DNA of 64,000 nt, taken from Methylobacterium sp. CB376 (GTDB lineage Bacteria; Pseudomonadota; Alphaproteobacteria; Rhizobiales; Beijerinckiaceae). Position numbers and translations under genes: made by a program. Numbering within the stretch: position 1 is the first letter of the stretch; every line of letters begins with the position of its first letter. The notes below the pieces were generated by a model. That model worked only from the letters and a program-made list of their open reading frames with translations. It was not told the origin of the DNA and searched no databases. Positions 16,256 to 23,830 of this stretch are shown piece by piece. The DNA lies in the NCBI RefSeq assembly GCF_029714205.1, contig NZ_CP121648.1:3738001-3802000 (forward strand). The letters run 5' to 3'.

Positions 16256-16531
16256 TCAGTGTCCGTGACGGCGCAGAACGTCACGGATCGCCTCCTCCGC
16301 GAGCGCCTGGGCGGTCGTATCCTGGTCAAGGGCGATCTGCCGGAGCGCTTTCCGCTCGGCCGTGGTCATGCGGACGATGATCTGCACCCGTCCATCTGAC
16401 ACCTTCCTGCCCATCGGGGCTCCCCCGGTCTCGGCCTTGGTCTCCTCTGCCGGTGCGGGCGCCTCCGCAGGACCGACCTTGCGGGACAGCCGGTCCGACA
16501 GGCTGGTGAGCTTCGGTCGTTCGTTCGCCAT
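16256..16531 (-). CDS. Ribbon-helix-helix partition partner protein, 91 aa
   Basis: The N-terminal half is disordered and Pro/Ala/Glu-rich (residues 10-45). The C-terminal half (VQIIVRMTTAERKALRQIAL, then TTAQALAEEAIRDVLRRHG) is a ribbon-helix-helix fold: a strand followed by two helices. It begins three bases after the stop of the ParA gene and is surely co-transcribed with it. In type Ib plasmid partition systems this pair segregates DNA: the RHH protein binds centromere repeats and stimulates the ParA ATPase through its flexible N-terminus. The arrangement here fits that role. Confidence 0.82.
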   Translation of the reverse strand: MANERPKLTSLSDRLSRKVGPAEAPAPAEETKAETGGAPMGRKVSDGRVQIIVRMTTAERKALRQIALDQDTTAQALAEEAIRDVLRRHGH

Positions 16532-16534
16532 GTC

Positions 16535-17170
16535 CTACCCCTCCAACCGGCTCTTCACTTCGCGCCAGAGGGCAAGCATCTCGGCCGCGGCCCTGCCCTC
16601 CGGCTCGTACTCGTTCACGGTCTGCCCGCCGATCACGGCGCGGCTCATCGCGACCCGCTGGGAGACCACGGCCTCGGCGACGGTCGCCCCCATCTTGGTC
16701 AGCGTCTCCCGCGCCTCCGCCACGATCGCAGGTTCGGCCGCCCCGGTGCGCGGTGGCGCGTGATTGATGACGGCGAGCGGCTGCTTCCCGACCCGTTGTG
16801 CGAATTCCAAGGTGGTCGCCACGGCCGCGAGGTCGAACCGCCCTGGTCGGGTTGGGACCAGCACGAGGTCAGCGACGCGCATCGCGTCGGCGATTGAATT
16901 CTCCGCGTGGGGCGGCGTGTCGACTATCGCGAACGCCACGCCCTCGTCCCGGGCGGCCGGCAGGATCCGCGGCAACTCCCGCGCGTCGCACTCCACGAGG
17001 GCGGGTGTGTCGCCCGGCCGGAGCTGCCACCACCAAGCCAGGGATTGCTGGGGGTCGGCGTCGAACAGCAGCACCGGCTTCTCGCCCTCGGCCGCGATCA
17101 CGCTGAGGTGCGTCGCCAGGGTCGCCTTGCCGACACCGCCCTTGCGGGCCGCTATCGTGATGGTTTGCAC
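16535..17170 (-). CDS. parA: ParA-family partition ATPase, 211 aa
   Basis: This is a short (type Ib, HTH-less) ParA/MinD-family ATPase. The deviant Walker A motif is KGGVGKAT (residues 10-17), where the family normally has KGGVGKTT or KGGVGKST; the Thr-to-Ala change at residue 16 is unusual. Walker A' is LLFDADPQQS (Asp37 and Asp39) and Walker B AIVDTPP (Asp84). The length of 211 suits plasmid ParA proteins that lack a DNA-binding N-terminus. It is followed after three bases by the ribbon-helix-helix partner, and preceded by a cluster of 7-bp repeats that may be the centromere. It should help stabilise or segregate an episome, implying that this island derives from a plasmid. Confidence 0.88.
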   Translation of the reverse strand: MQTITIAARKGGVGKATLATHLSVIAAEGEKPVLLFDADPQQSLAWWWQLRPGDTPALVECDARELPRILPAARDEGVAFAIVDTPPHAENSIADAMRVADLVLVPTRPGRFDLAAVATTLEFAQRVGKQPLAVINHAPPRTGAAEPAIVAEARETLTKMGATVAEAVVSQRVAMSRAVIGGQTVNEYEPEGRAAAEMLALWREVKSRLEG

Positions 17171-17173
17171 GGA

Positions 17174-17325
17174 AGCCGTCTCGCGGTGTCGAGGTCAGGA
17201 CGTCGAGCATGAGAGACGGCTGGGTAACACGCGGTCTCTGCGGCTCGCCACCAGGACGGCTTGAAGCCTAGCCGTCGTGCGGCTTCGCGTTCAAGACGGA
17301 GGAGCGGCAAGCCGGCTGGACGGCT
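17174..17325. repeat. Cluster of five GACGGCT heptamers, candidate centromere
   Basis: GACGGCT or its complement AGCCGTC occurs at 17174-17180, 17215-17221, 17255-17261, 17270-17276 and 17319-17325, all within the region just upstream of parA. Ribbon-helix-helix partition proteins of the omega type bind arrays of 7-bp repeats that serve both as centromere and promoter operator. The repeats are read directly; the role is inferred. Confidence 0.5.
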
Positions 17326-17431
17326 CACCATCTCGCCATGTAGATAACGAGACGTCTTGCTATCAGAACCGCTTGCTGGCTCATCTGAGTCCTCATAATT
17401 TTCGATAACCGTTCTTCTCGATGGTTTCAGC

Positions 17432-17653
17432 ATGGCCGATCCGACCCCCGACCCTTACCACTCCGGCGAGTGGCTCGCCGCCGCCCAGGAGGTCGCGCGC
17501 AACCTCGGCTTCGGGTCGCTGGCCATGGCGCCCGCCGAGCACTGGCAGAAGGTGCTCGCCTGCGTGCGCGACAAGATGCGGCTGCGCGGCGTCACCCCAC
17601 CCTTCGGCTGGGACCGGGACCTCGCCGAGCAGGCCGGCCGCACCGGCCGCTGA
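17432..17653 (+). CDS. Hypothetical protein, 73 aa
   Basis: The product MADPTPDPYHSGEWLAAAQE is acidic at the start with helices EVARNLGFGSLAMAPAEHWQ and KVLACVRDKMRLRG, ending RTGR. It is divergently transcribed from parA, with an AT-rich promoter-like stretch (17385-17431) in front, and precedes two more genes and the recombinase on the same strand. No family is recognised. Confidence 0.55.
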   Translation: MADPTPDPYHSGEWLAAAQEVARNLGFGSLAMAPAEHWQKVLACVRDKMRLRGVTPPFGWDRDLAEQAGRTGR

Positions 17654-17678
17654 CCTCGCGCTCCAAGGGGGCTCCGCC

Positions 17679-17999
17679 GTGATACCTCCCGACCCTTTCG
17701 CCTCGCCTCTCGGCCCCGTGCACCACTCCGTGGAGCGGGCGGTCCAACTCGCCGTGCAGAACCAAATGGACCCGCACCCCGACGTCGCCGAGGGCGTCGC
17801 GTGCTACCTCGCGGGCATTCGGGCGCAGGCCCTCGTGCTCGCGGGTGAGGGCGGCAGCGACCGGTTCCTGGGCGCCGTGCGCGCGCAACTCCGGCTGATG
17901 ATCCCGTCCGACCCGAAGGCGCTCGCGGTCATCGCGGACGACGCCGGATCGGTGCGCCGCCTCGACACCCTCACCCTGATCGCCGACGGGCTGCTGTAG
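17679..17999 (+). CDS. Hypothetical protein, 106 aa, GTG start
   Basis: A GTG at 17679 with AAGGGGGC seven bases upstream gives [20 protein letters not shown] then helices [40 protein letters not shown] and [14 protein letters not shown]. It is placed 25 bp after the 73-aa gene and 14 bp before the recombinase, so the three form an operon. It may be an accessory factor of the recombinase, but no motif proves it. Confidence 0.55.
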   Translation: MIPPDPFASPLGPVHHSVERAVQLAVQNQMDPHPDVAEGVACYLAGIRAQALVLAGEGGSDRFLGAVRAQLRLMIPSDPKALAVIADDAGSVRRLDTLTLIADGLL

Positions 18000-18013
18000 G
18001 AGGCCGACGCGCG

Positions 18014-18937
18014 ATGCCGACCATCCCCGACCGCCTCGCCCTGCCGGCGCCGCAGCGCGCCACGGTAGCGCACATCCCGGATGAGGGCGCCCTGCCGGCC
18101 GAGTCCGTGGCCCTGGTCCAGGTCTACCAGCGCGCCAGCAAGGCGGACGCGACCGTGCGCGCCTACCGGGCCGACGCCGCCGCCTTCGAGGCGTGGTGCA
18201 CCCGCTACGGCCTCTGCGCCCTCCCGGCGAACCCGGGGGCGGTCGCGGCCTTCCTGGTCGCCGAGGCCGAGGCCGGCAAGGCCGCCTCCACGATCGGCCG
18301 GCGCTGCGCCGCAATCTCGTACGCACACAAGCTCGCCAAGGCGCCCGACCCGACCGAGGACGAGGCCGTGCGCGCGGCCGTGAAGGGGATCCGGCGCAAG
18401 ATAGGGACGGCCCCGGCCCGCAAGGCCGCCGCCACCGTCGACGTGGTCTCGGCCATGCTCGTGCACGTGCCGCAGACGCTCGCTGGGAAGCGCGATCGCG
18501 CGCTGCTCGCGCTCGGCTTCGCGGGCGCGTTCCGGCGGTCCGAGCTGGTCGCCCTCGACGCCGAGGACCTGCAGGAGCACCCGGAGGGCCTGCGGGTGCT
18601 GGTGCGGCGGTCGAAGACGGACCAGGAGGGCGCGGGGTTCGAGAAGGCGATCCCGCACGGCCGGTTCGTGCGGCCGGTCGCCCTCGTCCGCGACTGGCTG
18701 GGGGCGGCCGGCATCACCTCCGGGCCGGTGTTTCGACCAGTCTCGCGCTCGGGCCGGGTGCGGGGCGAGGAACGGCTGACGACGCAGTCAGTGGCCGCGA
18801 TCGTGAAGCGGTACGCCACGGGGGCCGGCATGGCCCGGATCATGGATCAGAGCGGCCATCGGGACCCGCGGACGGTGGTGGGCTCCATCCGGCGAGCCAA
18901 TGCCTTCAAGGGGCACTCGGGGGCGGAGTTTCTGTGA
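18014..18937 (+). CDS. Tyrosine recombinase-like protein lacking catalytic residues, 307 aa
   Basis: The SAM-like N-terminal domain (about 30-125) and catalytic domain (135-307) of phage-type integrases are clear. Box I Arg is present ([13 protein letters not shown], Arg174/175), as are the beta-hairpin Lys201 (RRSKTDQEG) and His282 (SGHRDPR). However, the box II segment with HxLR is deleted: after KRYATGAG (residues 265-272) the chain jumps straight to MARIMDQSG, whereas the remnant at 7896-8072 has [20 protein letters not shown] there. The catalytic Tyr is Ser291 (GSIRR). It therefore cannot catalyse normal strand exchange, although the frame is open. Its stop overlaps the next start (TGATG). 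Confidence 0.8.
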   Translation: MPTIPDRLALPAPQRATVAHIPDEGALPAESVALVQVYQRASKADATVRAYRADAAAFEAWCTRYGLCALPANPGAVAAFLVAEAEAGKAASTIGRRCAAISYAHKLAKAPDPTEDEAVRAAVKGIRRKIGTAPARKAAATVDVVSAMLVHVPQTLAGKRDRALLALGFAGAFRRSELVALDAEDLQEHPEGLRVLVRRSKTDQEGAGFEKAIPHGRFVRPVALVRDWLGAAGITSGPVFRPVSRSGRVRGEERLTTQSVAAIVKRYATGAGMARIMDQSGHRDPRTVVGSIRRANAFKGHSGAEFL

Positions 18938-19276
18938 TGAAGCGTCCACGCCGCGTCGGCATGGCTTGGTACCGGCCCGAGGATTACGCCCGGATGCGAG
19001 CCTTCATGCAGGACGCAGACCGGCTACCCACCAGCTACGAAGCTTGGCGGATCTCGGCGGAGCAGGTGGAGGGCGAGGTGACGCGCAGCGGCGTGACCAT
19101 GGTCCGCATCCTCATTGAGCCCGATGAGTTCGCCGCCTCGTGCAACGAGCACGGATTGCAAGCCGATGGCGCCGCGCGAGCCCGGTTCGCGAACGAGAGG
19201 ATCGCGGGCTGAGGCGCCTCATGGATCCATCAGGGTACCACGCCCTGAACACCTGCTCGGCCGTCCTCCATCCCGC
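18836..19276 (+). repeat. Right arm of the inverted duplication (partner 7564-8020)
   Basis: This arm spans the end of the recombinase, the 91-aa gene and about 60 bp after it, ending near TCCTCCATCCCG. It matches the left arm in reverse orientation. Confidence 0.85.
18937..19212 (+). CDS. Hypothetical protein, 91 aa (copy 2)
   Basis: The ATG overlaps the recombinase stop, so translation is coupled. The protein [20 protein letters not shown] has a compact mixed alpha/beta pattern with [20 protein letters not shown] in the middle and a basic tail. Its paralogue is at 7626-7901. Coupling to the recombinase in both copies suggests a functional link, for example as a directionality or accessory factor, but the sequence has no typical excisionase HTH. 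Confidence 0.68.
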   Translation: MKRPRRVGMAWYRPEDYARMRAFMQDADRLPTSYEAWRISAEQVEGEVTRSGVTMVRILIEPDEFAASCNEHGLQADGAARARFANERIAG

Positions 19277-19282
19277 GAGAGC

Positions 19283-19774
19283 TCAGCGCGTCAGGCTCTC
19301 GGTCGAAGCTGCGAAGGCCACCTGCGGGTTGTTGAGCGCGAAGTTGATCACCCGCTGGCCAGAATGACTGACAAGCTTCAGGCTGATGGGGCCTCTCTTC
19401 AGGCTGGTGCTCTCCCCCGATGAGATGATCTCAGGCCGGTCCGCCTGGGCAGCGAATGCACCGGTGAGCATGCTCGGGCGGCTGTAACCATCCTTCGTCA
19501 TCACTCGCCACGTCATCGTCTCGGCCGTCGAGAGGTCCCCTTTGCGACGCACGGGAGAAAACATTGCCATGTAGGTCTGCTTGAAGCCGCCCCGGTCCGC
19601 CACGAACGTGCACTCGGCCACGGGCGTCCGGCCGAAGACAAGCGTCACGTTCGGCTGGGTGGTGCAGGTCAGGGTGCCGGCTTGCTGAAGAGCTGCGCTC
19701 GACAGGGAGCTGTGGGCGTAGGCAGCGCCGGCCGCGAGAGCACCGGCAGCAAGAGCGATAGCAATGGAGCGCAT
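19283..19774 (-). CDS. DUF992 family secreted protein, 163 aa
   Basis: I start at the ATG at 19774, which gives a proper signal peptide (MRSIAIALAAGALAAGAAYA). The mature part has the DUF992 signature AGTLTCTTQPNVTLVFGRTP, AECTFVADRGGF and a later IISSGESTSLKRGPISLKLV beta-rich region. Two cysteines (TLTC and AECTF) probably pair. DUF992 proteins are small periplasmic proteins common in Rhizobiales with unknown function. The gene lies just outside the right arm of the inverted duplication. Confidence 0.78.
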   Translation of the reverse strand: MRSIAIALAAGALAAGAAYAHSSLSSAALQQAGTLTCTTQPNVTLVFGRTPVAECTFVADRGGFKQTYMAMFSPVRRKGDLSTAETMTWRVMTKDGYSRPSMLTGAFAAQADRPEIISSGESTSLKRGPISLKLVSHSGQRVINFALNNPQVAFAASTESLTR

Positions 19775-19853
19775 GGAGCGAAACCTTGGGCTTGCTAACC
19801 CCTGGTGGGCAGCTCTCGAAGATTGCCAGAGCGTTTGATGCTCGAGCTTGGTG

Positions 19854-20183
19854 TTAACCAATGCTGTCCATTCGTTTCGGGCGTATTGCTTCATCTGTTA
19901 CGTGCAGGCTTTTGGTGCGAAGCCGCACACAACACTCCGGAAAGCGCGAGCCGCGCGAGATGAGCGAGCCTGAACTCAGGCCAACCCCATCCTGGTACCG
20001 GACCGCGTACCGCTCAAAGCCGGCCTTCGTGTTCATGGTCTCGCATAACGACCGGGCGACCGACCATTGAAAGAGAGTCAGGCGGACCACCGCAGGGCGG
20101 AAGCTGCAATCGATGATTTGCCAAGGCTTGCCCGCTGCCCTCGCCAGCTGCAACGCTTCGATCCGTGCATCGCTCTCGGCCAT
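19854..20183 (-). CDS. Hypothetical protein, 109 aa
   Basis: The frame encodes MAESDARIEALQLARAAGKP, then WQIIDCSFRPAVVRLTLFQW and GFERYAVRYQDGVGLSSGSL, with plausible globular composition. Its 3' end, near 19854, is less convincing. It is not similar to anything I recognise and overlaps no other real gene. Confidence 0.38.
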   Translation of the reverse strand: MAESDARIEALQLARAAGKPWQIIDCSFRPAVVRLTLFQWSVARSLCETMNTKAGFERYAVRYQDGVGLSSGSLISRGSRFPECCVRLRTKSLHVTDEAIRPKRMDSIG

Positions 20184-20306
20184 CGCGGTCCTCCGACACA
20201 GAGCGCCGCACGGGTCTCACACCGCCAAGCTCATACCAAGAAAAGCTCGCCGCAACAGCACTTAGGACCCAAGCTAAGCTGTGTTGTAGCTTCGGCAACG
20301 CCGCAA

Positions 20307-20336
20307 GAAAAGCCCGCCGCGGCAGGACCGGGCGGG
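20307..20336 (-). terminator. Candidate terminator, minus strand
   Basis: CCCGCC (20312-20317) pairs with GGCGGG (20330-20335). On the minus strand the stem is followed by CTTTTC. It would stop leftward transcription, although no confident gene lies directly to its right. Confidence 0.5.
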
Positions 20337-20601
20337 TTGAAGTACAGCTCAAGACGCTCACACCAGAGCACGATATCCTCGGCAACGAAACTATAATCGT
20401 GCTGGGCTGTGCCAGATCGTCTGGTTTCAGACACTTTAAGCGGTGCGGTTATAGCCACGAAAGCCCACGTTTCAACCTACGCTAACGGATTGCCCGCTGC
20501 ACGTTCCTCAGGCCAGGGCCGTCTGCACATTGTGCAGGCTGAGCGCCGTCGTGTCGGAGAAGCCAGCCGTTTGCATAAGCGTCAGTATAGAAACGAAAGA
20601 A

Positions 20602-20633
20602 GCCCGCCACGGCGATGGGGGTGCCGGGTGGGC
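20602..20633 (-). terminator. Second GC hairpin, possible minus-strand terminator
   Basis: GCCCGCC (20602-20608) pairs with GGTGGGC (20627-20633), with inner pairing; on the minus strand TTCTTTCG follows. It resembles the hairpin at 20307 and may be a duplicated terminator. Confidence 0.35.
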
Positions 20634-20741
20634 AGAAAGAGAGTGGGATCGATAAGGATCGGCGTCACTCGACCACAGCCGTGGAGAACGCGCCCTAACC
20701 TATGCTATGTTGAAGGTGTCCGAAGGTCCCATCGTACCCGC

Positions 20742-21050
20742 ATGCTCAGAGCGCAGCTCATCCAGCGCGTCGCGGAATTGAACCCGCATCTTCCCTATAG
20801 CCAAGCTGACGCAGTCGTGCGCGCGATCCTGGACCGGATCACCGAGGCCCTGATGGAGGGTGACCAGATCGAGCTGCGCGGCTTCGGGGCGTTGAAGACG
20901 ACGGCGAGAGAGGCGCGGCGAAGTCGCAACCCTCGCACGGGCGAAGCGGTCGAGGTCCCGGCCAAGCGCGACGTGGCGTTCAGGGCCTCGCGTGAGATGA
21001 ATGGGCGGCTGAATCCCACGCCCAGTCAAAAGCTGCGCGCGGCGGAGTGA
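20742..21050 (+). CDS. Integration host factor beta-like HU-family protein, 102 aa
   Basis: The protein MLRAQLIQRVAELNPHLPYS aligns with IHF-beta: two N-terminal helices (3-40), DQIELRGFGALKTTAREARR as the beta-strand body, RNPRTGEAVEVPAKRDVAFR as the DNA-binding arm with the intercalating Pro, and a terminal helix. IHF bends DNA by about 160 degrees and assists recombination, replication and transcription. Core IHF-beta genes normally lie beside rpsA or sppA; here it stands alone in a mobile region. It is therefore probably an accessory, element-borne HU-family protein. I leave the symbol blank. The start is the ATG at 20742. Confidence 0.87.
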   Translation: MLRAQLIQRVAELNPHLPYSQADAVVRAILDRITEALMEGDQIELRGFGALKTTAREARRSRNPRTGEAVEVPAKRDVAFRASREMNGRLNPTPSQKLRAAE

Positions 21051-21178
21051 GGGTTGGGCCAGCCTTCACGCGTGTGAGGACGTCCAGCGGCGCGTAAGCC
21101 CCTGTACGGTCCGTATGATATCAGGGCGGCTTTTCGTTAACATGGGTGAACGCTGCGCGTTGCCGTGCAGAGGTGCCC

Positions 21179-21430
21179 ATGCTCGACGACCAGCTTGCCC
21201 GGGCAGTCCGCGCGATCGAAGAGGCCCGCTGCCTCTGTGAGCAGGCAGAGCGCGAGAGGGCGCTGGCCCGCGAGCTTGCCCGTCGGCTCGACCTGAGCCG
21301 TGCCGAGTTCAAAGCGTTCCAGCACAACAGCGAGATCGTCCTCCGGGCCGCCGTGAGGGCCGCCCTGACCCCCGGCCCCGCGCCGGACACCGTCGTCCGG
21401 CCTCGCGCGCGAGGCGGTGCGGGGGCGTAA
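21179..21430 (+). CDS. Hypothetical coiled-coil protein, 83 aa
   Basis: The ATG at 21179 follows AGAGGTGCCC, a good ribosome binding site, and gives MLDDQLARAVRAIEEARCLC, then a continuous helix EQAERERALARELARRLDLS and FKAFQHNSEIVLRAAVRAAL with a basic tail. It is strongly charged and likely coiled coil. It follows the IHF-like gene by about 130 bp on the same strand. Function is unknown. Confidence 0.5.
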   Translation: MLDDQLARAVRAIEEARCLCEQAERERALARELARRLDLSRAEFKAFQHNSEIVLRAAVRAALTPGPAPDTVVRPRARGGAGA

Positions 21431-21595
21431 GTGCGTGTATGGAAACGGTTTCGGGGCCTCCGGACAGTCTTCCGAAGGTCTCGCCCGGGCCTCAAGCCGG
21501 CCGCCAGTCGAGGACCAGTTGATCGGCCTCCGGCGGGGCCTCGTGCGCACTGGCCTAGACTATGCTTTGCTCGCTGCGCTTGCCGCGCCATGATC

Positions 21596-22717
21596 TGTGA
21601 GGTTCGGCGACATCGTTTCAATCTCGCCGTCCGCGCTCCCGGCCGATCTGGCATTCCGATTGCTGCTTCTGCTGTGGAGCTGTGGGCAGCGCGGCACGCG
21701 CTGTCCATCAGATCCCCAGCCAACGCGAGACACGGCCATGGATCTGACGAAGGCGCGTCTGGGATGGATTGAACTCTATGCCCAGACCGGCGACGCCGGC
21801 CTCGTTTGCCGCCGCTGCGGCATCTCACGCCCGACGTTGCGCAAGTGGTGGCGGAGGTATCAGGCCGCTGGTCCAGCTGGGCTGGTGGAACACAGCCGCC
21901 GTCCGCGACGCTTGGCAGCTCAGAAGGTGTTTGCAGAGCACGAGACGCTGATCCTCAGCCTCCGACGCGACCGCAAGCTCGGGATCAAGCAGCTCCGCAA
22001 TGAGCTCGTCCGTCAGCACGATCTGACGCTGTCGCTCGACACCATCCATCGCGTGCTCGTCCGTCACGGCGAGCAAGTGCTCAAGCGACCGCGGCGGCGC
22101 GTCAGAGGGAAGCTCCGCTATAGTCGACCCGTGCCGGGCGATCGGGTGCAGATGGACGCCTGCAAAATCTGCCCGGGTGTGTACCAGTACACCGCCATAG
22201 ATGACTGCTCGCGCTACGCCGTGTTGGGGATCTATCCACGCCGGACCGCCGCGAACACTCTCGATTTTCTCGACCGCGTGATCGAGGAGATGCCGTTTGC
22301 CATTCAGCGGATCCAGACCGACCGCGGACGCGAATTCTTTGCCGAGGCTGTGCAGCAGCGGCTGATCGACTGGGGCATCAAGTTCCGCCCGATCCCGCCA
22401 CGATCGCCCCATCTGAATGGCAAGGTCGAGCGCAGCCATCGCGCCGCTCTTGAGGAGTTCTGGACCACTGTGGATCCGAAATCCGCGGACATCGCCGACC
22501 GCGTGGCCGAGTGGCAGCATCACTGGAACTGGAGCCGCCCCCATTCGGCGCTTGATGGCGCATCTCCCATCGACCGGGTGGCTGAACGCTCGGACCAGAC
22601 GCCGCTCCGAGAAGAGGTGGAAGCCCTCTTCGACCCCGCTAAAGCGCGCATCCGTCATCCGGACTACCGCATCGATCAGGCCTTGGCCGCGGTGAAATGA
22701 TCTCCCCAGACCCTACA
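21596..22717 (+). mobile_element. IS481-family insertion sequence, 1122 bp
   Basis: The ends are TGTGAGGTTCGGCGACATCG on the left and the inverted relative TGTAGGGTCTGGGGAGATCA (read from the right end); 18 of the first 25 bases match. Both ends begin TGT. The direct repeat CATGATC flanks the element (21589-21595 and 22718-22724) as a target duplication. The single transposase gene is intact. Confidence 0.88.
21738..22700 (+). CDS. IS481-family transposase, 320 aa
   Basis: The start ATG at 21738 gives MDLTKARLGWIELYAQTGDA, an N-terminal HTH (LVCRRCGISRPTLRKWWRRY) with two Cys, then an rve DDE core. The catalytic acids are in VQMDACKI, IQTDRGREFF and LNGKVERSHRAALEEF. The C-terminus WSRPHSALDGASPIDRVAER matches the family. 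An upstream in-frame extension to 21597 lies in the terminal repeat and is not coding. The stop is 17 bp from the right end. Confidence 0.9.
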   Translation: MDLTKARLGWIELYAQTGDAGLVCRRCGISRPTLRKWWRRYQAAGPAGLVEHSRRPRRLAAQKVFAEHETLILSLRRDRKLGIKQLRNELVRQHDLTLSLDTIHRVLVRHGEQVLKRPRRRVRGKLRYSRPVPGDRVQMDACKICPGVYQYTAIDDCSRYAVLGIYPRRTAANTLDFLDRVIEEMPFAIQRIQTDRGREFFAEAVQQRLIDWGIKFRPIPPRSPHLNGKVERSHRAALEEFWTTVDPKSADIADRVAEWQHHWNWSRPHSALDGASPIDRVAERSDQTPLREEVEALFDPAKARIRHPDYRIDQALAAVK

Positions 22718-23117
22718 CATGATCCCCTTCGCGGCGAGCCGCGGGCCGGGCTTGAATGAGGGCTTCGGGGCCCGGCCCGCACTCGCGTCCAGTCCCGTTT
22801 AGCGTGCGTGACAGACGGCCGGCTCATCCAGGGGCACGCTTCTGGTGTGACCGCCTCCTTGCTCCTCAGCATCACTGGGAGGCGTCACCCGCGGGCCGCG
22901 GCATTCCTCCCCAACCTGAAGCGCGGCCCGCGGCTCTCTTCGCGCGCGGCACCGGGCGCTTCCGGCCTTCCAGAAGGGGGCCGCAGGCTCCTCGCCTTCA
23001 CACCTTGAACCCGCTCGCGCCCCTCCAGGACGTTCAGGTTCTCACAGCAGGCGCGCGCCTGCGCCTCGACCACGCAGCTCGCCTCCAGGTGCCAGCAGTC
23101 CTCGCGATCCCCCGGCT

Positions 23118-23238
23118 TGTCGCAAACACGAACGCGCTGCCGTTCACGGGTCGTTAGCCATAGCCGCCCAGCTTGCCGCCTCCTCTCCGGAGCCGGCCCA
23201 TGATCCTCCACGCCCTCGCCCTCACGCTGAAGCGACAG
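23118..23238. mobile_element. Remnant of an IS6-family left end
   Basis: CGGCTTGTCGCAAACACGAA and the following 100 bp match the left end and first codons of the IS6 element at 35532-36423 (GGGCTTGTCGCAAACGCGG). Only about 120 bp remain. It merges without break into the resolvase remnant read on the other strand. Confidence 0.65.
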
Positions 23239-23536
23239 GCCCGCACCGCGACGCCGCGGCCCATGAACTCGCGGATGGTCTCGCACACGTCGGCGTAGTA
23301 ACGGCCGAGGCGGTCCACCCACCGGACCACCAGGGTGTCGCCACGGCGCGGCTTGTCGAATTGTCGAACAGCCGGCGCCCACCGGGTCTGTCAGCAAGGC
23401 GGGTGCTGACACCTGACACGCCCTCGTCAGTCACGACGTCGTTGATGTGGAAGCCTGCCGCGGCAGCCTGCTTCTCCTGATGCGCGGTGGTCTGCTCGTT
23501 GGTGCTGACCCGGGTGTAGAGGATCGTCTGCGACAT
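23154..23536 (-). pseudogene. Serine resolvase N-terminal half, frameshifted
   Basis: From the ATG at 23536 the frame encodes MSQTILYTRVSTNEQTTAHQ, with the catalytic Ser in RVSTNEQ, then GVSGVSTRLADRPGGRRLFD. Near 23360 a frameshift moves homology to another frame: RRGDTLVVRWVDRLGRYYAD, VCETIREFMGRGVAVRACR. The frame then ends inside the IS6-end remnant at a TAA (23154). The DNA-binding HTH is absent. It is a broken resolvase whose N-terminal catalytic half was intact recently. Confidence 0.75.
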
Positions 23537-23543
23537 GGCCGGA

Positions 23544-23563
23544 TTCCATCCTTAAGGATGGAA
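23544..23563. promoter_or_regulatory. Perfect 20-bp palindrome before the resolvase start
   Basis: TTCCATCCTT and its complement AAGGATGGAA are adjacent, with no spacer, seven bases upstream of the resolvase ATG. It is a likely operator or binding site for the resolvase. Confidence 0.5.
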
Positions 23564-23577
23564 CCCGTATAGACAGA

Positions 23578-23682
23578 TGTCCGTAGACGGAAAGCAACCT
23601 GTACGGACACGATTTTTTACCCCTCTCCCGAGCGTCCGCAGGGGTATACTACTCATACGGACAGCGCAGCCCCTCCGTACGG
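23578..23682. promoter_or_regulatory. Candidate res site with four TACGGAC-like motifs
   Basis: TGTCCGTA (23578-23585), TACGGACA (23602-23609), TACGGACA (23656-23663) and CCGTACGG (23675-23682) lie within 105 bp upstream of the resolvase. Clustered inverted and direct copies of one short motif are typical of resolvase binding sites. Confidence 0.45.
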
Positions 23683-23830
23683 CGCTCTGATACTTGGCTA
23701 GATCTTAACAGTGGAGGCGGCGCGCCCGCAACACACTGCTGCTGCTGGCCTTCATATCGAGGCGTCGCGAGCCAGAAATCAGGATTGGTGGTATGAGCGC
23801 TCATGCATGATTGCTCAAAGGAGCTAGGTT

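Larger units (their letters stand above)
20184..20741. other. Intergenic with two hairpins, no gene seen
   Basis: Apart from the two hairpins annotated separately I see no supported gene. A 75-codon minus-strand frame (20231-20458) runs across the first hairpin and has no recognisable features. Confidence 0.45.
21448..22945. repeat. Dispersed repeat copy 2, split by IS481
   Basis: The two halves 21448-21595 and 22718-22945 correspond to 1708-1860 and 1905-2085. They are joined precisely when the IS481 element and one copy of its target duplication CATGATC are removed. The second half is the better conserved. Confidence 0.65.

Noticed and set aside
20742..21050. Calling the HU-family gene the core ihfB
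   Set aside because: It is isolated among mobile DNA and lacks the usual ihfB neighbours, so an accessory copy is more likely.
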